Below, piece by piece: positions 42,800 to 51,439 of a stretch of 64,000 bases of DNA. Every line of letters starts with the position of its first letter. Position 1 is the first letter of the stretch. Position numbers and translations under genes: made by a program. The notes beneath the pieces were generated by a model, which was given only the letters and a program-made list of their open reading frames with translations, made no database searches and was not told the DNA's origin. Source of the stretch: Shewanella amazonensis SB2B (GTDB lineage Bacteria; Pseudomonadota; Gammaproteobacteria; Enterobacterales; Shewanellaceae); assembly GCF_000015245.1 (NCBI RefSeq), contig NC_008700.1:2796001-2860000 (forward strand). Direction: 5' to 3'.

Positions 42800-43987
42800 T
42801 TAAGGAAGTGCGATGCGGGCCACTTTGCCGCTGCGGCCCTGCACGTATATCTTACCATCGACGACCAGCGGCTGGCTGTAAAGGCCGTCGCTGTCGACTT
42901 CGATGCGGCCGACGATGCTGCCATCGTTACGGTCGATAAAGTGCAGATAACCTTCGAAATCACCCACTACCAGGTAGTTATCAAACACCACGGGTGAAGT
43001 CAGTTCACGGTTGGCCAGCTCGGAATTGCTCCACAGCTCCAGACCGTTGCGACGGTCAAGTGCATAAATACGGCTACTGTCTGCAACCAGATACAACTGC
43101 ACACCGCTGGCGGCCAGCTCGTTGAAGCTGGAATACTTACGGGTCCAGAGAACACGACCGGAGCGCATTTCCATGGAGACCAGATTACCGTTGTAGCTCA
43201 CAGCGTACAGGTTGTCACCCACAGGCAGTGGCGTCATGTCAACGTCGGCCATACGGCTGAACTCATTACCACCCTTGGGGGTGTAAATGGGCTGCTCCCA
43301 CGCAGGTTGACCATTATCTTTCACCACCACGGCAACCTTGCCATCGGCGGTACCCACAAAGAAACCACCGGCCATAAAGGCTGCGGCACCGGTACCACGC
43401 AGGGTCAGGTTGGGCAGTGCGTTTTCGTAGCTCCAACGTTTTTCGCCGGTATCTACGTCAAAGGCATCCAATGAACCTGAGCTGGCGTTTACCACCACGG
43501 TGTTTTCACCCACGGTCGGTGCAGACAGCAATTCGCCCGATGCCTGAACGCTCCATACCACGGCGCCGGTTTCGGCATCCAGAGCAGCCAACAGACCACT
43601 CTCACCACCCACAAACACCTTGCCGCGAGCCGCTGTCATGCCAGAAGCAAGACGGGCGCCTTTGTTTTTGCCCAGCAATCTGTCTTTGAACAAATCACTG
43701 AAATCGACTTCCCACAGCTTTTCACCACTGGTTTCATCGAACGCAACGACCAAACCGTCACGGTCGGCGGCAAATATCTTGCCGTATTCCACTGCAGGTC
43801 GCAGACGTGAGTAATAATCGCCTACACCGCTACCCACACTGGCGCTCCAGTTGATTTCCGGGAAAACGGTCGCGTTAAGCTCCTTGAGTTCGCTGACGGG
43901 GTCTTCTTCCACGTCATTGGAGGAGCAGGCTGACAGCACGGCCAAACTCAGGCCAGCAGCCAGCAAATTCTTGCACCAAGACTTCAT
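42800..43987 (-). CDS. bamB: Outer-membrane assembly lipoprotein BamB
   Basis: 395 residues. Signal peptide with lipobox LSACSS near residue 20, then an eight-bladed PQQ-type propeller with repeated blades such as GLVVAFDETSGEKLWEVDFS, GLLAALDAETGAVVWSV and RIYALDRRNGLELWS. It sits on the periplasmic face of the outer membrane and supports BamA in barrel insertion. It lies 11 bases after the yfgM stop. Confidence 0.96.
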   Translation of the reverse strand: MKSWCKNLLAAGLSLAVLSACSSNDVEEDPVSELKELNATVFPEINWSASVGSGVGDYYSRLRPAVEYGKIFAADRDGLVVAFDETSGEKLWEVDFSDLFKDRLLGKNKGARLASGMTAARGKVFVGGESGLLAALDAETGAVVWSVQASGELLSAPTVGENTVVVNASSGSLDAFDVDTGEKRWSYENALPNLTLRGTGAAAFMAGGFFVGTADGKVAVVVKDNGQPAWEQPIYTPKGGNEFSRMADVDMTPLPVGDNLYAVSYNGNLVSMEMRSGRVLWTRKYSSFNELAASGVQLYLVADSSRIYALDRRNGLELWSNSELANRELTSPVVFDNYLVVGDFEGYLHFIDRNDGSIVGRIEVDSDGLYSQPLVVDGKIYVQGRSGKVARIALP

Positions 43988-43998
43988 CGGCGACTTCC

Positions 43999-44625
43999 TT
44001 ATGCCTGATTCAGGTTATCCAGCTTCATTTTAAGAAGTGGGCTGGCAGAGATGCCGCCCTTGTCCAGCGCAGCCTGATAGGCAGCCTTGGCTTTGTCGGT
44101 TTCACCCTGACTGGTCAGGATATCGCCCTTGATTTCGTCGCGCTGAGCGTCGAAAGCGCTGTCGGTGATAGAGTCCAGTGTGGTAAGCGCCACAGCGCCC
44201 TGACCTTGCTCGGCCTGGATACGGGCCAGACGCAAAGTAGCAACGCTACCCAGGCTACCCGCGTCTTTGGCGGCAATCACCTTTTTCAAAGACTCTTCTG
44301 CCTTGGCGTAGTCTTTGGCTTCGACGGCACTCTTGGCCACCATCATCTCAACCAGCAGGCTGTAGCCTTGCTGGTCGTGCTCGGCCTTGAAACCGTCAGC
44401 GGCCTTCAGTATGGCAGCTTCGTCGCTTGTGTTGGCACTGAGCTGCTGGTAAGCCACTGAGGCGGCTTCTGCCTTGGCAACTTTCATATCGGAATAGGTG
44501 TTCCAGCCATACAGGCCACCCAAACCAACCACTGCACCCACCAGGATGGAGGTACCGTATTCTTTCCAGAAGCTCTTGATGGCCTCTACCTGTTGTTCTT
44601 CTGTGCTATAGATTTCCACGCGCAC
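43999..44625 (-). CDS. yfgM: YfgM-type SecYEG-associated TPR protein
   Basis: 208 residues. One membrane helix near residues 23-43 (YGTSILVGAVVGLGGLYGW), then a periplasmic TPR-like region to the C-terminus (KSAVEAKDYAKAEESLKKVI and TLDSITDSAFDAQRDEIKG). YfgM in E. coli is an ancillary subunit of the translocon that acts with PpiD and periplasmic chaperones. Position between hisS and bamB is conserved. Confidence 0.93.
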   Translation of the reverse strand: MRVEIYSTEEQQVEAIKSFWKEYGTSILVGAVVGLGGLYGWNTYSDMKVAKAEAASVAYQQLSANTSDEAAILKAADGFKAEHDQQGYSLLVEMMVAKSAVEAKDYAKAEESLKKVIAAKDAGSLGSVATLRLARIQAEQGQGAVALTTLDSITDSAFDAQRDEIKGDILTSQGETDKAKAAYQAALDKGGISASPLLKMKLDNLNQA

Positions 44626-44655
44626 TTCCCCTTGTAATCAATTCCGATGTGGGAA

Positions 44656-45930
44656 TTAAATCAATGCTTTAATTGTTTCTGCCAGCGCCTCACGAGCCAC
44701 CAGCTGTTGTTCGTTGTCATTGCGAAGCGGCTTGATGGCCACCTTACCCTCGGCCAGCTCATTATCACCAATGATAAGGGCCAGGGCTGCGCCGCTCTTG
44801 TCGGCGCGTTTGATTTGTTTCTTGAAGTTACCACCACCGCAGTGGGTCATGATGCGCACCCCGGGCAGCGCCACGCGAAGCTCGTTGGCAATGGCAAAGG
44901 CCGCCGGTACACAGCTGTCGCCCATGGCAGTAACATACACATCCACTGCGGCCGGTACATCCTTGGCAAGCTCCAGGGTTTCCAGCAAGAGCACAATGCG
45001 CTCAAGCCCCATGGCAAAGCCCACGGCAGGGGTATCTTTACCGCCCAACTGGCCCACAAGACCATCGTAACGACCACCGGCGAGCACTGTACCCTGGGCA
45101 CCCAGGCTATCGGTGACCCATTCAAACACAGTCCGGTTGTAATAATCCAGCCCGCGAACCAAACGGGGATTAACCCGGTATTGGATGCCAACAGCGTCCA
45201 AGAGTTCACGCAGGGTAGAAAAATGTGACTTTGACTCCTCACCGAGGTAGTCCATCAAAGCCGGCGCATCAGCGAGAATGGCCTGGATTTCGGGATTTTT
45301 GGTATCCAATACCCGCAGCGGATTGCTGTACATACGACGCTGACTGTCTTCGTCGAGCTTGTCTTTGTGTACTTCCAGGAAGGCTATCAAAGCGTCGCGA
45401 TAGGCTGCACGCTCGTCACTGTCACCCAGGGTGTTGATTTCCAGTACCACATGCTCGGTCAGCCCCAGCTTTTGCCACAGCATATTGGACAGCATCAGTA
45501 CTTCGGCATCGATATCGGCACTGGCAATGCCATACACCTCAACACCAAACTGGTGGAACTGGCGATAGCGTCCCTTCTGAGGACGCTCGTGACGGAACAT
45601 GGGGCCTGTGTACCACAGACGTTGCTCCTGGTTGTAGAGCAAACCGTGCTCGTTACCGGCACGCACGGTTGAAGCCGTGCCTTCGGGGCGCAGGGTCAGG
45701 CTGTCGCCGTTTCTGTCCTCGAAGGTATACATTTCTTTCTCAACGATGTCAGTGACTTCGCCGATGGAGCGCTTAAAGAGATCGGTACTTTCCACGATGG
45801 GGGTGCGGATTTCGCTGTAACCGAAGGCGGCAACGGCATCGCGCAGCACTGCTTCGAGCTTTTGCCACACGGGAGACTGGTTTGGCAGAATGTCGTTCAT
45901 TCCGCGAATCGCTTGGATCTGTTTTGCCAC
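44656..45930 (-). CDS. hisS: Histidyl-tRNA synthetase
   Basis: 424 residues, as in E. coli. Class II motifs: YRQFHQFGVEVYG (motif 2 region) and the histidine-specific RGLDYYNRTVFE near residue 260, with AGGRYDGLVGQLGG and GFAMGLERI (motif 3). A C-terminal anticodon-binding domain follows. It charges tRNA-His. It lies 30 bases ahead of yfgM. Confidence 0.98.
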   Translation of the reverse strand: MAKQIQAIRGMNDILPNQSPVWQKLEAVLRDAVAAFGYSEIRTPIVESTDLFKRSIGEVTDIVEKEMYTFEDRNGDSLTLRPEGTASTVRAGNEHGLLYNQEQRLWYTGPMFRHERPQKGRYRQFHQFGVEVYGIASADIDAEVLMLSNMLWQKLGLTEHVVLEINTLGDSDERAAYRDALIAFLEVHKDKLDEDSQRRMYSNPLRVLDTKNPEIQAILADAPALMDYLGEESKSHFSTLRELLDAVGIQYRVNPRLVRGLDYYNRTVFEWVTDSLGAQGTVLAGGRYDGLVGQLGGKDTPAVGFAMGLERIVLLLETLELAKDVPAAVDVYVTAMGDSCVPAAFAIANELRVALPGVRIMTHCGGGNFKKQIKRADKSGAALALIIGDNELAEGKVAIKPLRNDNEQQLVAREALAETIKALI

Positions 45931-46071
45931 TGTAATCGACTCGTTGGATAGCTAATATTTCAGAAATTCAATATGTTGACCTAATGCCAACCGAGATGCC
46001 CTTCCCGTTCGAGCCGGGCAAAGCGGTTAGCATTATAGGGGGTTGGGGGCCAAAGGTAAAACCAGCGCCTC

Positions 46072-47190
46072 CTAGTCGGCATCACCCTCTTGCACGGGTA
46101 TCCGGTTTGCCATCAGGCTGGCCTTGGCGCGAATTTTGGCTTCCAGTGCATCCACCAGGTTATCGTTATCAAAACGTTCCTTCTGGCGGATACCATCGTC
46201 ATAGTAACCACTCTTCTTGTGGCCACCCGCCAGCCCCAAATGAGACACCAAAGCTTCACCGGGGCCATTAACCACACAGCCGATGATGGACACGTCCATT
46301 GCCGTGGTCACGTCCTCGAGACGTCTCTCAAGCTCGTTAACGGTAGAGATAACATCAAATTCCTGACGCGAGCAGGAAGGACAGGCGATAAAATTGATAC
46401 CGCGGGAGCGGATACGCAGTGATTTGAGGATATCAAAACCCACTTTCACTTCTTCAACCGGATCGGCCGCCAGGGAAATACGCAGGGTGTCGCCAATGCC
46501 CTCGGCGAGCAACATACCCAGACCAACAGCGGATTTCACCGCACCGGCGCGGGCGCCACCGGCCTCAGTGATGCCAAGATGCAGCGGCTGTTTGATTTGT
46601 TTGGCCAGCAGTCGGTAAGACTCCACCGCCAGGAAAACGTCTGACGCCTTCACGCTCACCTTGAACTGGTCAAAGTTGAGGCGGTCAAGAATGTCCACAT
46701 GGCGCATAGCGGACTCGAGCAGCGCCTCAGGCGTTGGCTCCTTGTACTTGTCCATCAGATCTTTTTCGAGACTGCCGCCATTCACTCCGATACGGATGGG
46801 AATGTTTTTGTCACGGGCACAGTCAACCACGGCACGAATGCGCTCTTCGTTACCAATATTACCCGGGTTGATACGCAGACAATCCACACCGTACTCAGCC
46901 ACTTTAAGGGCGATACGGTAGTCAAAGTGGATATCGGCCACCAGAGGCACTTTTACCTGCTGCTTAATCTGCCTGAAGGCTTCGGCTGCATCCATGGTAG
47001 GCACTGAGACACGTACTATGTCGGCGCCAACATTTTCCAGTGCCCGAATTTGCGCCACTGTTGCAGCCACATCTGTGGTGCGGGTGTTGGTCATGGACTG
47101 GACAGCAATAGGCGCGCCGTCACCAATAGGCACATTACCGACGTAAATGCGGGTAGAGGGGCGACGCTTGATGGGATTTTCGTTGAACAT
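46072..47190 (-). CDS. ispG: 4-hydroxy-3-methylbut-2-en-1-yl diphosphate synthase
   Basis: 372 residues from ATG 47190; the longer TTG reading adds two residues. It makes HMBPP in the methylerythritol phosphate route to isoprenoids. The N-terminal barrel reads RRPSTRIYVGNVPIGDGAP. Iron-sulfur Cys are in IACPSCSRQEF and GCVVNGPGEA, and the Glu following is catalytic. It is 27 bases after rodZ, in the conserved order. Confidence 0.97.
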   Translation of the reverse strand: MFNENPIKRRPSTRIYVGNVPIGDGAPIAVQSMTNTRTTDVAATVAQIRALENVGADIVRVSVPTMDAAEAFRQIKQQVKVPLVADIHFDYRIALKVAEYGVDCLRINPGNIGNEERIRAVVDCARDKNIPIRIGVNGGSLEKDLMDKYKEPTPEALLESAMRHVDILDRLNFDQFKVSVKASDVFLAVESYRLLAKQIKQPLHLGITEAGGARAGAVKSAVGLGMLLAEGIGDTLRISLAADPVEEVKVGFDILKSLRIRSRGINFIACPSCSRQEFDVISTVNELERRLEDVTTAMDVSIIGCVVNGPGEALVSHLGLAGGHKKSGYYDDGIRQKERFDNDNLVDALEAKIRAKASLMANRIPVQEGDAD

Positions 47191-47217
47191 GGTCAAATAC
47201 TTCTCACGCTGTTGCGC

Positions 47218-48240
47218 TTAACCGTTTTTGGGCAGACTGAATCTGGCCACCCGGCCCTTGGGGAACTCGTCGAGACTCGCGGCCTCACCATTGATACTGA
47301 GCTTAACAGCCTGGGGGGCGCCGAGAATAAAGCTGAAAGGCGCCTTGCCACTGAGGTTGATGGTCTGACCGGCCTTACGCAGATCACTGACAAGTACCTT
47401 ACCTGTGGCATCCTTTACCTGAACCCAGCAGTCGGCACTGAAGGACATGACCAGAGCAGACTGTCCTGGTGTGGCCGGAATACTGGCAGTAACCTCTGGT
47501 GTAGCTTCTGCGTTGCTTGCTCTGGTGTCAATTTCTCTCATATCAGAGGCGGTGGTGTCGACGGCAGAATTGTTGTCCTGCTGCGCCGAAGGCTCTTCAG
47601 CGCTGCCCACTGTGACCTCTTGCGCGGCAACCGGCATATCATCACTATTTACAGACTGCTCATAAGCCGCCTCAGTGTCTGGCTGCGGGGAGGTACCTGC
47701 TTGCGTGTGGGTCTCATTGCCCAGTCGCTGCATCAGGTCATCCTGAATAGAGGTTTGTCCGGCGGCCGCTACTTCTTCGGCTGTGGGCTTGGAGAAATCG
47801 ACGGCAGCGGTATTAAAAAACTTACTGGTTTGTAGCCACCAGAATACCAATAAGGCAACCAGGATGAGGATCACCAGATAGGTGAGCATCAGGTAGCGCT
47901 TATCTCTGGCCTGACGCACGGTTTTTCTGGAAAAGCTTTGCATGGCCGGTTGGCTGACACCGGGTACCTGGCTTGCCAGACAGGCCTCCACCTTCTGCTT
48001 ATCGGCTTCAACAATGCGGGCAAAGTTTTTGATGTATCCGCGGATATAAGTGGCTGATGAGATATTGCTGAAGTCGTCGGCTTCGAGATCTTTTACAACG
48101 GAGGGCCGCAAATGCAACGCAGTCGCCACATCGGCGACCGACATCCCCTTGGCTTCGCGGGCGGCCTTGAGGATTTGCCCCAACGATTCTGTCGCTGGCG
48201 CTTCCTGCTCTTCGGAAGAAGGCGTTAATTCTTCATTCAT
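47218..48240 (-). CDS. rodZ: Cytoskeleton protein RodZ
   Basis: 340 residues. An N-terminal Xre-type helix-turn-helix (about 22-85, SVADVATALHLRPSVVKDLE) binds MreB. A basic stretch and a single membrane helix at about 112-133 (YLMLTYLVILILVALLVFWW) follow. Then comes a low-complexity periplasmic linker rich in Ala, Thr and Glu and a DUF4115 beta domain (ALVMSFSADCWVQVKDATG). It links the cell-shape cytoskeleton to the envelope. Overlaps pilW by four bases (ATGA). Confidence 0.95.
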   Translation of the reverse strand: MNEELTPSSEEQEAPATESLGQILKAAREAKGMSVADVATALHLRPSVVKDLEADDFSNISSATYIRGYIKNFARIVEADKQKVEACLASQVPGVSQPAMQSFSRKTVRQARDKRYLMLTYLVILILVALLVFWWLQTSKFFNTAAVDFSKPTAEEVAAAGQTSIQDDLMQRLGNETHTQAGTSPQPDTEAAYEQSVNSDDMPVAAQEVTVGSAEEPSAQQDNNSAVDTTASDMREIDTRASNAEATPEVTASIPATPGQSALVMSFSADCWVQVKDATGKVLVSDLRKAGQTINLSGKAPFSFILGAPQAVKLSINGEAASLDEFPKGRVARFSLPKNG

Positions 48241-49025
48241 TGATTCAAACTGGCCCGATATTCTTTGGCTTCTGGTGAAGCGGGAAATTTCGCCAACAGC
48301 ATAATGCCATATCGGCTGCTGGCATCTCGATTATTCAGTTGGCGTTCGATTTCTACACCCAGGGCGAGACTGGAAGCCGACTCAGGGATAACCGAATGCA
48401 AACGCTCCAGCATTCTTTTGGCTCCCTGGAAATCCTTGCTATCCATGGCAATTTCGGTCATTTCCAGCAGTGAGGTGGCTCGCCGAGGGTCATACTTTAG
48501 CGCCATATCAAAGTAGTGTCGCGCTTTTTCTATCTGTCCCGCATCGCGGCTGCAAAGGCCCAGATTTTCATAGCTGGATGCAGTGCGAGTGTACTTGGGT
48601 TGGTTAATGGCCTTTAAAAACATTTCTTCGGCTTCGCCGTAGCGCTTTTGCTGGCACAGAAACACCCCAAAGTTATTCATAGAGTCACCGCTGGCGTCAT
48701 TGGAACGCACAGCATTGCGGTAGGCCTCTTCAGTGCGGGGAACGTCTCCTACTGTCTGATAGAAATAGGCCATGGCCACATGCACTTCTTCAAGGTGCGG
48801 TGCGTAGGCCATGGCTTTATCGAGGTTGAATTTGGCTTGTTCTGTATTGCCACGTTGTAAATAGGTCAGCCCCAACTGGGTACGCTCTTTTGCCGCCGCC
48901 ACCTTATCGAAGGTGCGCTCGGACACAGGAATATCTGTACCTGAGTAGGTTTGTTCGGTAACGCAGCCCGTCACCAGTCCGGACAGGATGGCGATCAGGG
49001 TTAAAGAAGGCAATCCTTGCTTCAT
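48237..49025 (-). CDS. pilW: Type IV pilus biogenesis/stability lipoprotein PilW (PilF)
   Basis: 262 residues from ATG 49025; an eight-residue longer reading is less likely, since this start gives a compact lipoprotein signal ending VTGC. The mature part is about six TPR units (RTQLGLTYLQRGNTEQAKFNLD and HVAMAYFYQTVGDVPRTEEAY). It helps the secretin PilQ reach the outer membrane. rlmN lies 32 bases upstream and rodZ overlaps downstream, the conserved gammaproteobacterial arrangement. Confidence 0.93.
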   Translation of the reverse strand: MKQGLPSLTLIAILSGLVTGCVTEQTYSGTDIPVSERTFDKVAAAKERTQLGLTYLQRGNTEQAKFNLDKAMAYAPHLEEVHVAMAYFYQTVGDVPRTEEAYRNAVRSNDASGDSMNNFGVFLCQQKRYGEAEEMFLKAINQPKYTRTASSYENLGLCSRDAGQIEKARHYFDMALKYDPRRATSLLEMTEIAMDSKDFQGAKRMLERLHSVIPESASSLALGVEIERQLNNRDASSRYGIMLLAKFPASPEAKEYRASLNQ

Positions 49026-49057
49026 GTTCAGACCTATTAATCTGTGCAAACAATGGG

Positions 49058-50179
49058 TTAATTCATTGTGACTGAAATCTGGCTTTCTTGCATGCGTTTT
49101 TTTGCCAGACGCTTGGTGCGATCACGGATATCCCCGGCGAGCTGACCACAGGCCGCATCGATATCATCACCGCGGGTTTTACGCACTATTACGGTCAAGT
49201 CGTATTCCATCAACACCTTGGCAAAACGGTCAATACGGGAGTTGGACGAGCGCCCGTAAGGGGAACCTGGATAGGGGTTGAAGGGGATCAGGTTGATTTT
49301 ACAGGGAGTATCCTTCATCAACTTGGCCAATTCATGGGCCTGGTCGGTGCTGTCATTGATATGGTCCAGCATCACGTACTCGAGAGTCACGCGACCACGA
49401 TTGGCGTTGGACTTCTCGAGGTAACGACGGATGGCAGCCAAAAACTCCTGCAGCGGATACTTTTTATTGATGGGCACCAGCACATCCCTAAGCTCGTCAT
49501 TGGGTGCATGGATACTGACAGCCAACGCCACATCAATTACGTCGCCAAGTTTATCCAGCGCAGGCACCACACCGGAGGTAGACAAAGTCACACGGCGCTT
49601 GGACAAACCAAAACCGTAGTCGTCCAGCATAATATTCATGGCAGGGACCACATTGGCGAGGTTAAGCAAAGGCTCACCCATACCCATCATCACCACGTTG
49701 GAAATGGGGCGCTCGCCGGTTTCTTTCTGGAAGCCCAAAAAGTGCGATACCCGCCAAATCTGGCCAACAATTTCAGATACGGTCAGGTTACGGTTAAACC
49801 CCTGCTGTGCGGTGGAGCAAAAGGTACACTCAAGGGCACAACCCACCTGAGATGATACACACAGGGTGGCGCGGTCATCCTCGGGAATGTACACCGTCTC
49901 AACTTCCTGCCCCTGCCCTACGTTAATGGCAAACTTAATAGTGCCATCAGAAGATTTTTGGTAACTGGTGATTTCAGGCGCAACAATTTCACAACGTGCG
50001 GCAAGCTTGGCACGCATGGCCTTATTAATGTTGGTCATCTGTTCGAAGTCACTGACACCGAAATGATAGATCCATTGCATTATCTGCTGGGCACGAAAGG
50101 GTTTTTCGCCCATTTCAGTCAGCAGCGCTTTCAGTCCCGGCAAATCCAGGTCCAGCAAATTGATCTTCTTTTCACTCAT
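49058..50179 (-). CDS. rlmN: Dual-specificity 23S rRNA/tRNA adenine-C2 methyltransferase
   Basis: 373 residues. A radical SAM enzyme that methylates A2503 of 23S rRNA and A37 of some tRNAs. The iron-sulfur motif is CALECTFCSTAQQGFNR, and a second catalytic Cys lies near the end in DIDAACGQLAG. GMGEPLLN and STSGVVPALDKL follow the family order. First gene of the leftward operon to der. Confidence 0.97.
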   Translation of the reverse strand: MSEKKINLLDLDLPGLKALLTEMGEKPFRAQQIMQWIYHFGVSDFEQMTNINKAMRAKLAARCEIVAPEITSYQKSSDGTIKFAINVGQGQEVETVYIPEDDRATLCVSSQVGCALECTFCSTAQQGFNRNLTVSEIVGQIWRVSHFLGFQKETGERPISNVVMMGMGEPLLNLANVVPAMNIMLDDYGFGLSKRRVTLSTSGVVPALDKLGDVIDVALAVSIHAPNDELRDVLVPINKKYPLQEFLAAIRRYLEKSNANRGRVTLEYVMLDHINDSTDQAHELAKLMKDTPCKINLIPFNPYPGSPYGRSSNSRIDRFAKVLMEYDLTVIVRKTRGDDIDAACGQLAGDIRDRTKRLAKKRMQESQISVTMN

Positions 50180-50222
50180 CAGACAAACCTCAAACCAGTT
50201 ATTCCCACCACGGGGGCCGCGA

Positions 50223-50228
50223 ATTATA
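50223..50228 (-). promoter_or_regulatory. Probable -10 box for the rlmN operon
   Basis: TATAAT on the minus strand, 44 bases before the rlmN start. The -35 (TGGCGA at 17 bases) is weak. Confidence 0.4.
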
Positions 50229-50326
50229 CCGATCCATCACGAAATTCGCCAGCAGCCAAACCAAGTCTATGCTACCATGGCCGCCGGTCGATTTTGGCCT
50301 ATGCTATGGAGCTATTTTAGCCTTTT

Positions 50327-51397
50327 ATGGTTACCCTCATTATTATCATACTCGTTGCCGTGGGCGTTTCCTTTCTGTGCAGCGTGTTCGAAGCCGTGCT
50401 TCTGTCTGTGACTCCCAGTTATATCGCCTCACTGGACGAAAATAATCCTGCCGCAGCCAGCCGCCTGCGCGCTCAAAAAGACAATGTTGAAGCACCGCTG
50501 GTTGCCATCCTGACGCTAAATACCATTTCCCATACCGTAGGTGCGGCCGTGGCTGGTGCTCAGGCCGCCCATGTATTTGGTGACCACATGCTCGGAGTAT
50601 TTTCGGCAGTGCTTACCTTTATTATTCTGTTCTTCTCCGAGATCATCCCCAAAACCCTGGGTGCCAACTACTGGCGCACCCTGGCACCGTCAGTCAGCCT
50701 CGCACTGCTGTGGATGGAACGCGCCACCAAGCCGCTTATCTGGATGTCGCAGCAGGTCACCAAACTCTTGGGTAAGGGCGAAGAAGGCCAATACATTCGC
50801 CAGGAAATGAGTGCCATGGCGCGCATGGGACACGAGTCCGGTGAATTGGATGCCCAGGAATCCCGCATTCTGACGCAAATTCTGTCGGTAAAAGAAATGC
50901 CGGTCACCAGCATCATGACACCCAGAACCGTGATGTTCTCCGTGCCCATGTCCATGACATTGGAAGACTTTGCCGGCAAGCATATGGCCAAGCCCTTCAG
51001 TCGTCTGCCGGTATTTGGCGAAGATAACGATGACATTCAGGGTTTTGTAAACCGTACAGATATTTTGCTCGGGGTACGTGATAATCCCCAAAACACCATG
51101 GCCAGCCTCAAGCGCAATCTGCTGGCGGTGCCCGAAACGGCCAAAATTCTGCCATTGCTTGAGCTGATGATTAAGCGCAATACCCAGATTGCTGTGGTGG
51201 TGGATGAATATGGCTCGGCGCAGGGCCTGGTAACCCAGGAAGACATTATCGAGTCCATGCTCGGACTGGAGATTGTTGACCTGAACGACCCGGCCATCGA
51301 TATGCAGCGTCTTGCAAGGCAATTATGGAAGAGACGCATCAAGGAGAAAGGCATTCGACTGTCAGATGACCAGGACGGAGACCTTCACTCATTCTGA
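50327..51397 (+). CDS. CNNM/HlyC-CorC-like membrane protein with CBS pair
   Basis: 356 residues. A DUF21/CNNM membrane domain of three to four helices fills about residues 1-165 (TLIIIILVAVGVSFLCSVFEAVLLS at the start, FIILFFSEIIPKTLG later). A CBS pair lies at about 190-320 (VTSIMTPRTVMFSV and VVVDEYGSAQGLVTQEDIIE). The C-terminal CorC_HlyC domain is missing and a short basic tail replaces it. Members are linked to Mg or Co export, but direct proof is thin. A hairpin follows. Confidence 0.85.
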   Translation: MVTLIIIILVAVGVSFLCSVFEAVLLSVTPSYIASLDENNPAAASRLRAQKDNVEAPLVAILTLNTISHTVGAAVAGAQAAHVFGDHMLGVFSAVLTFIILFFSEIIPKTLGANYWRTLAPSVSLALLWMERATKPLIWMSQQVTKLLGKGEEGQYIRQEMSAMARMGHESGELDAQESRILTQILSVKEMPVTSIMTPRTVMFSVPMSMTLEDFAGKHMAKPFSRLPVFGEDNDDIQGFVNRTDILLGVRDNPQNTMASLKRNLLAVPETAKILPLLELMIKRNTQIAVVVDEYGSAQGLVTQEDIIESMLGLEIVDLNDPAIDMQRLARQLWKRRIKEKGIRLSDDQDGDLHSF

Positions 51398-51402
51398 TTT
51401 CT

Positions 51403-51420
51403 GCCCGGCTCTTGCCGGGC
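51403..51420 (+). terminator. Weak terminator-like hairpin
   Basis: GCCCGGC, TCTT loop, GCCGGGC, followed by ATTGTT. The T-run is poor, so read-through into the next gene, 20 bases on, is likely. Confidence 0.45.
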
Positions 51421-51439
51421 ATTGTTAATAAGGCGTTTT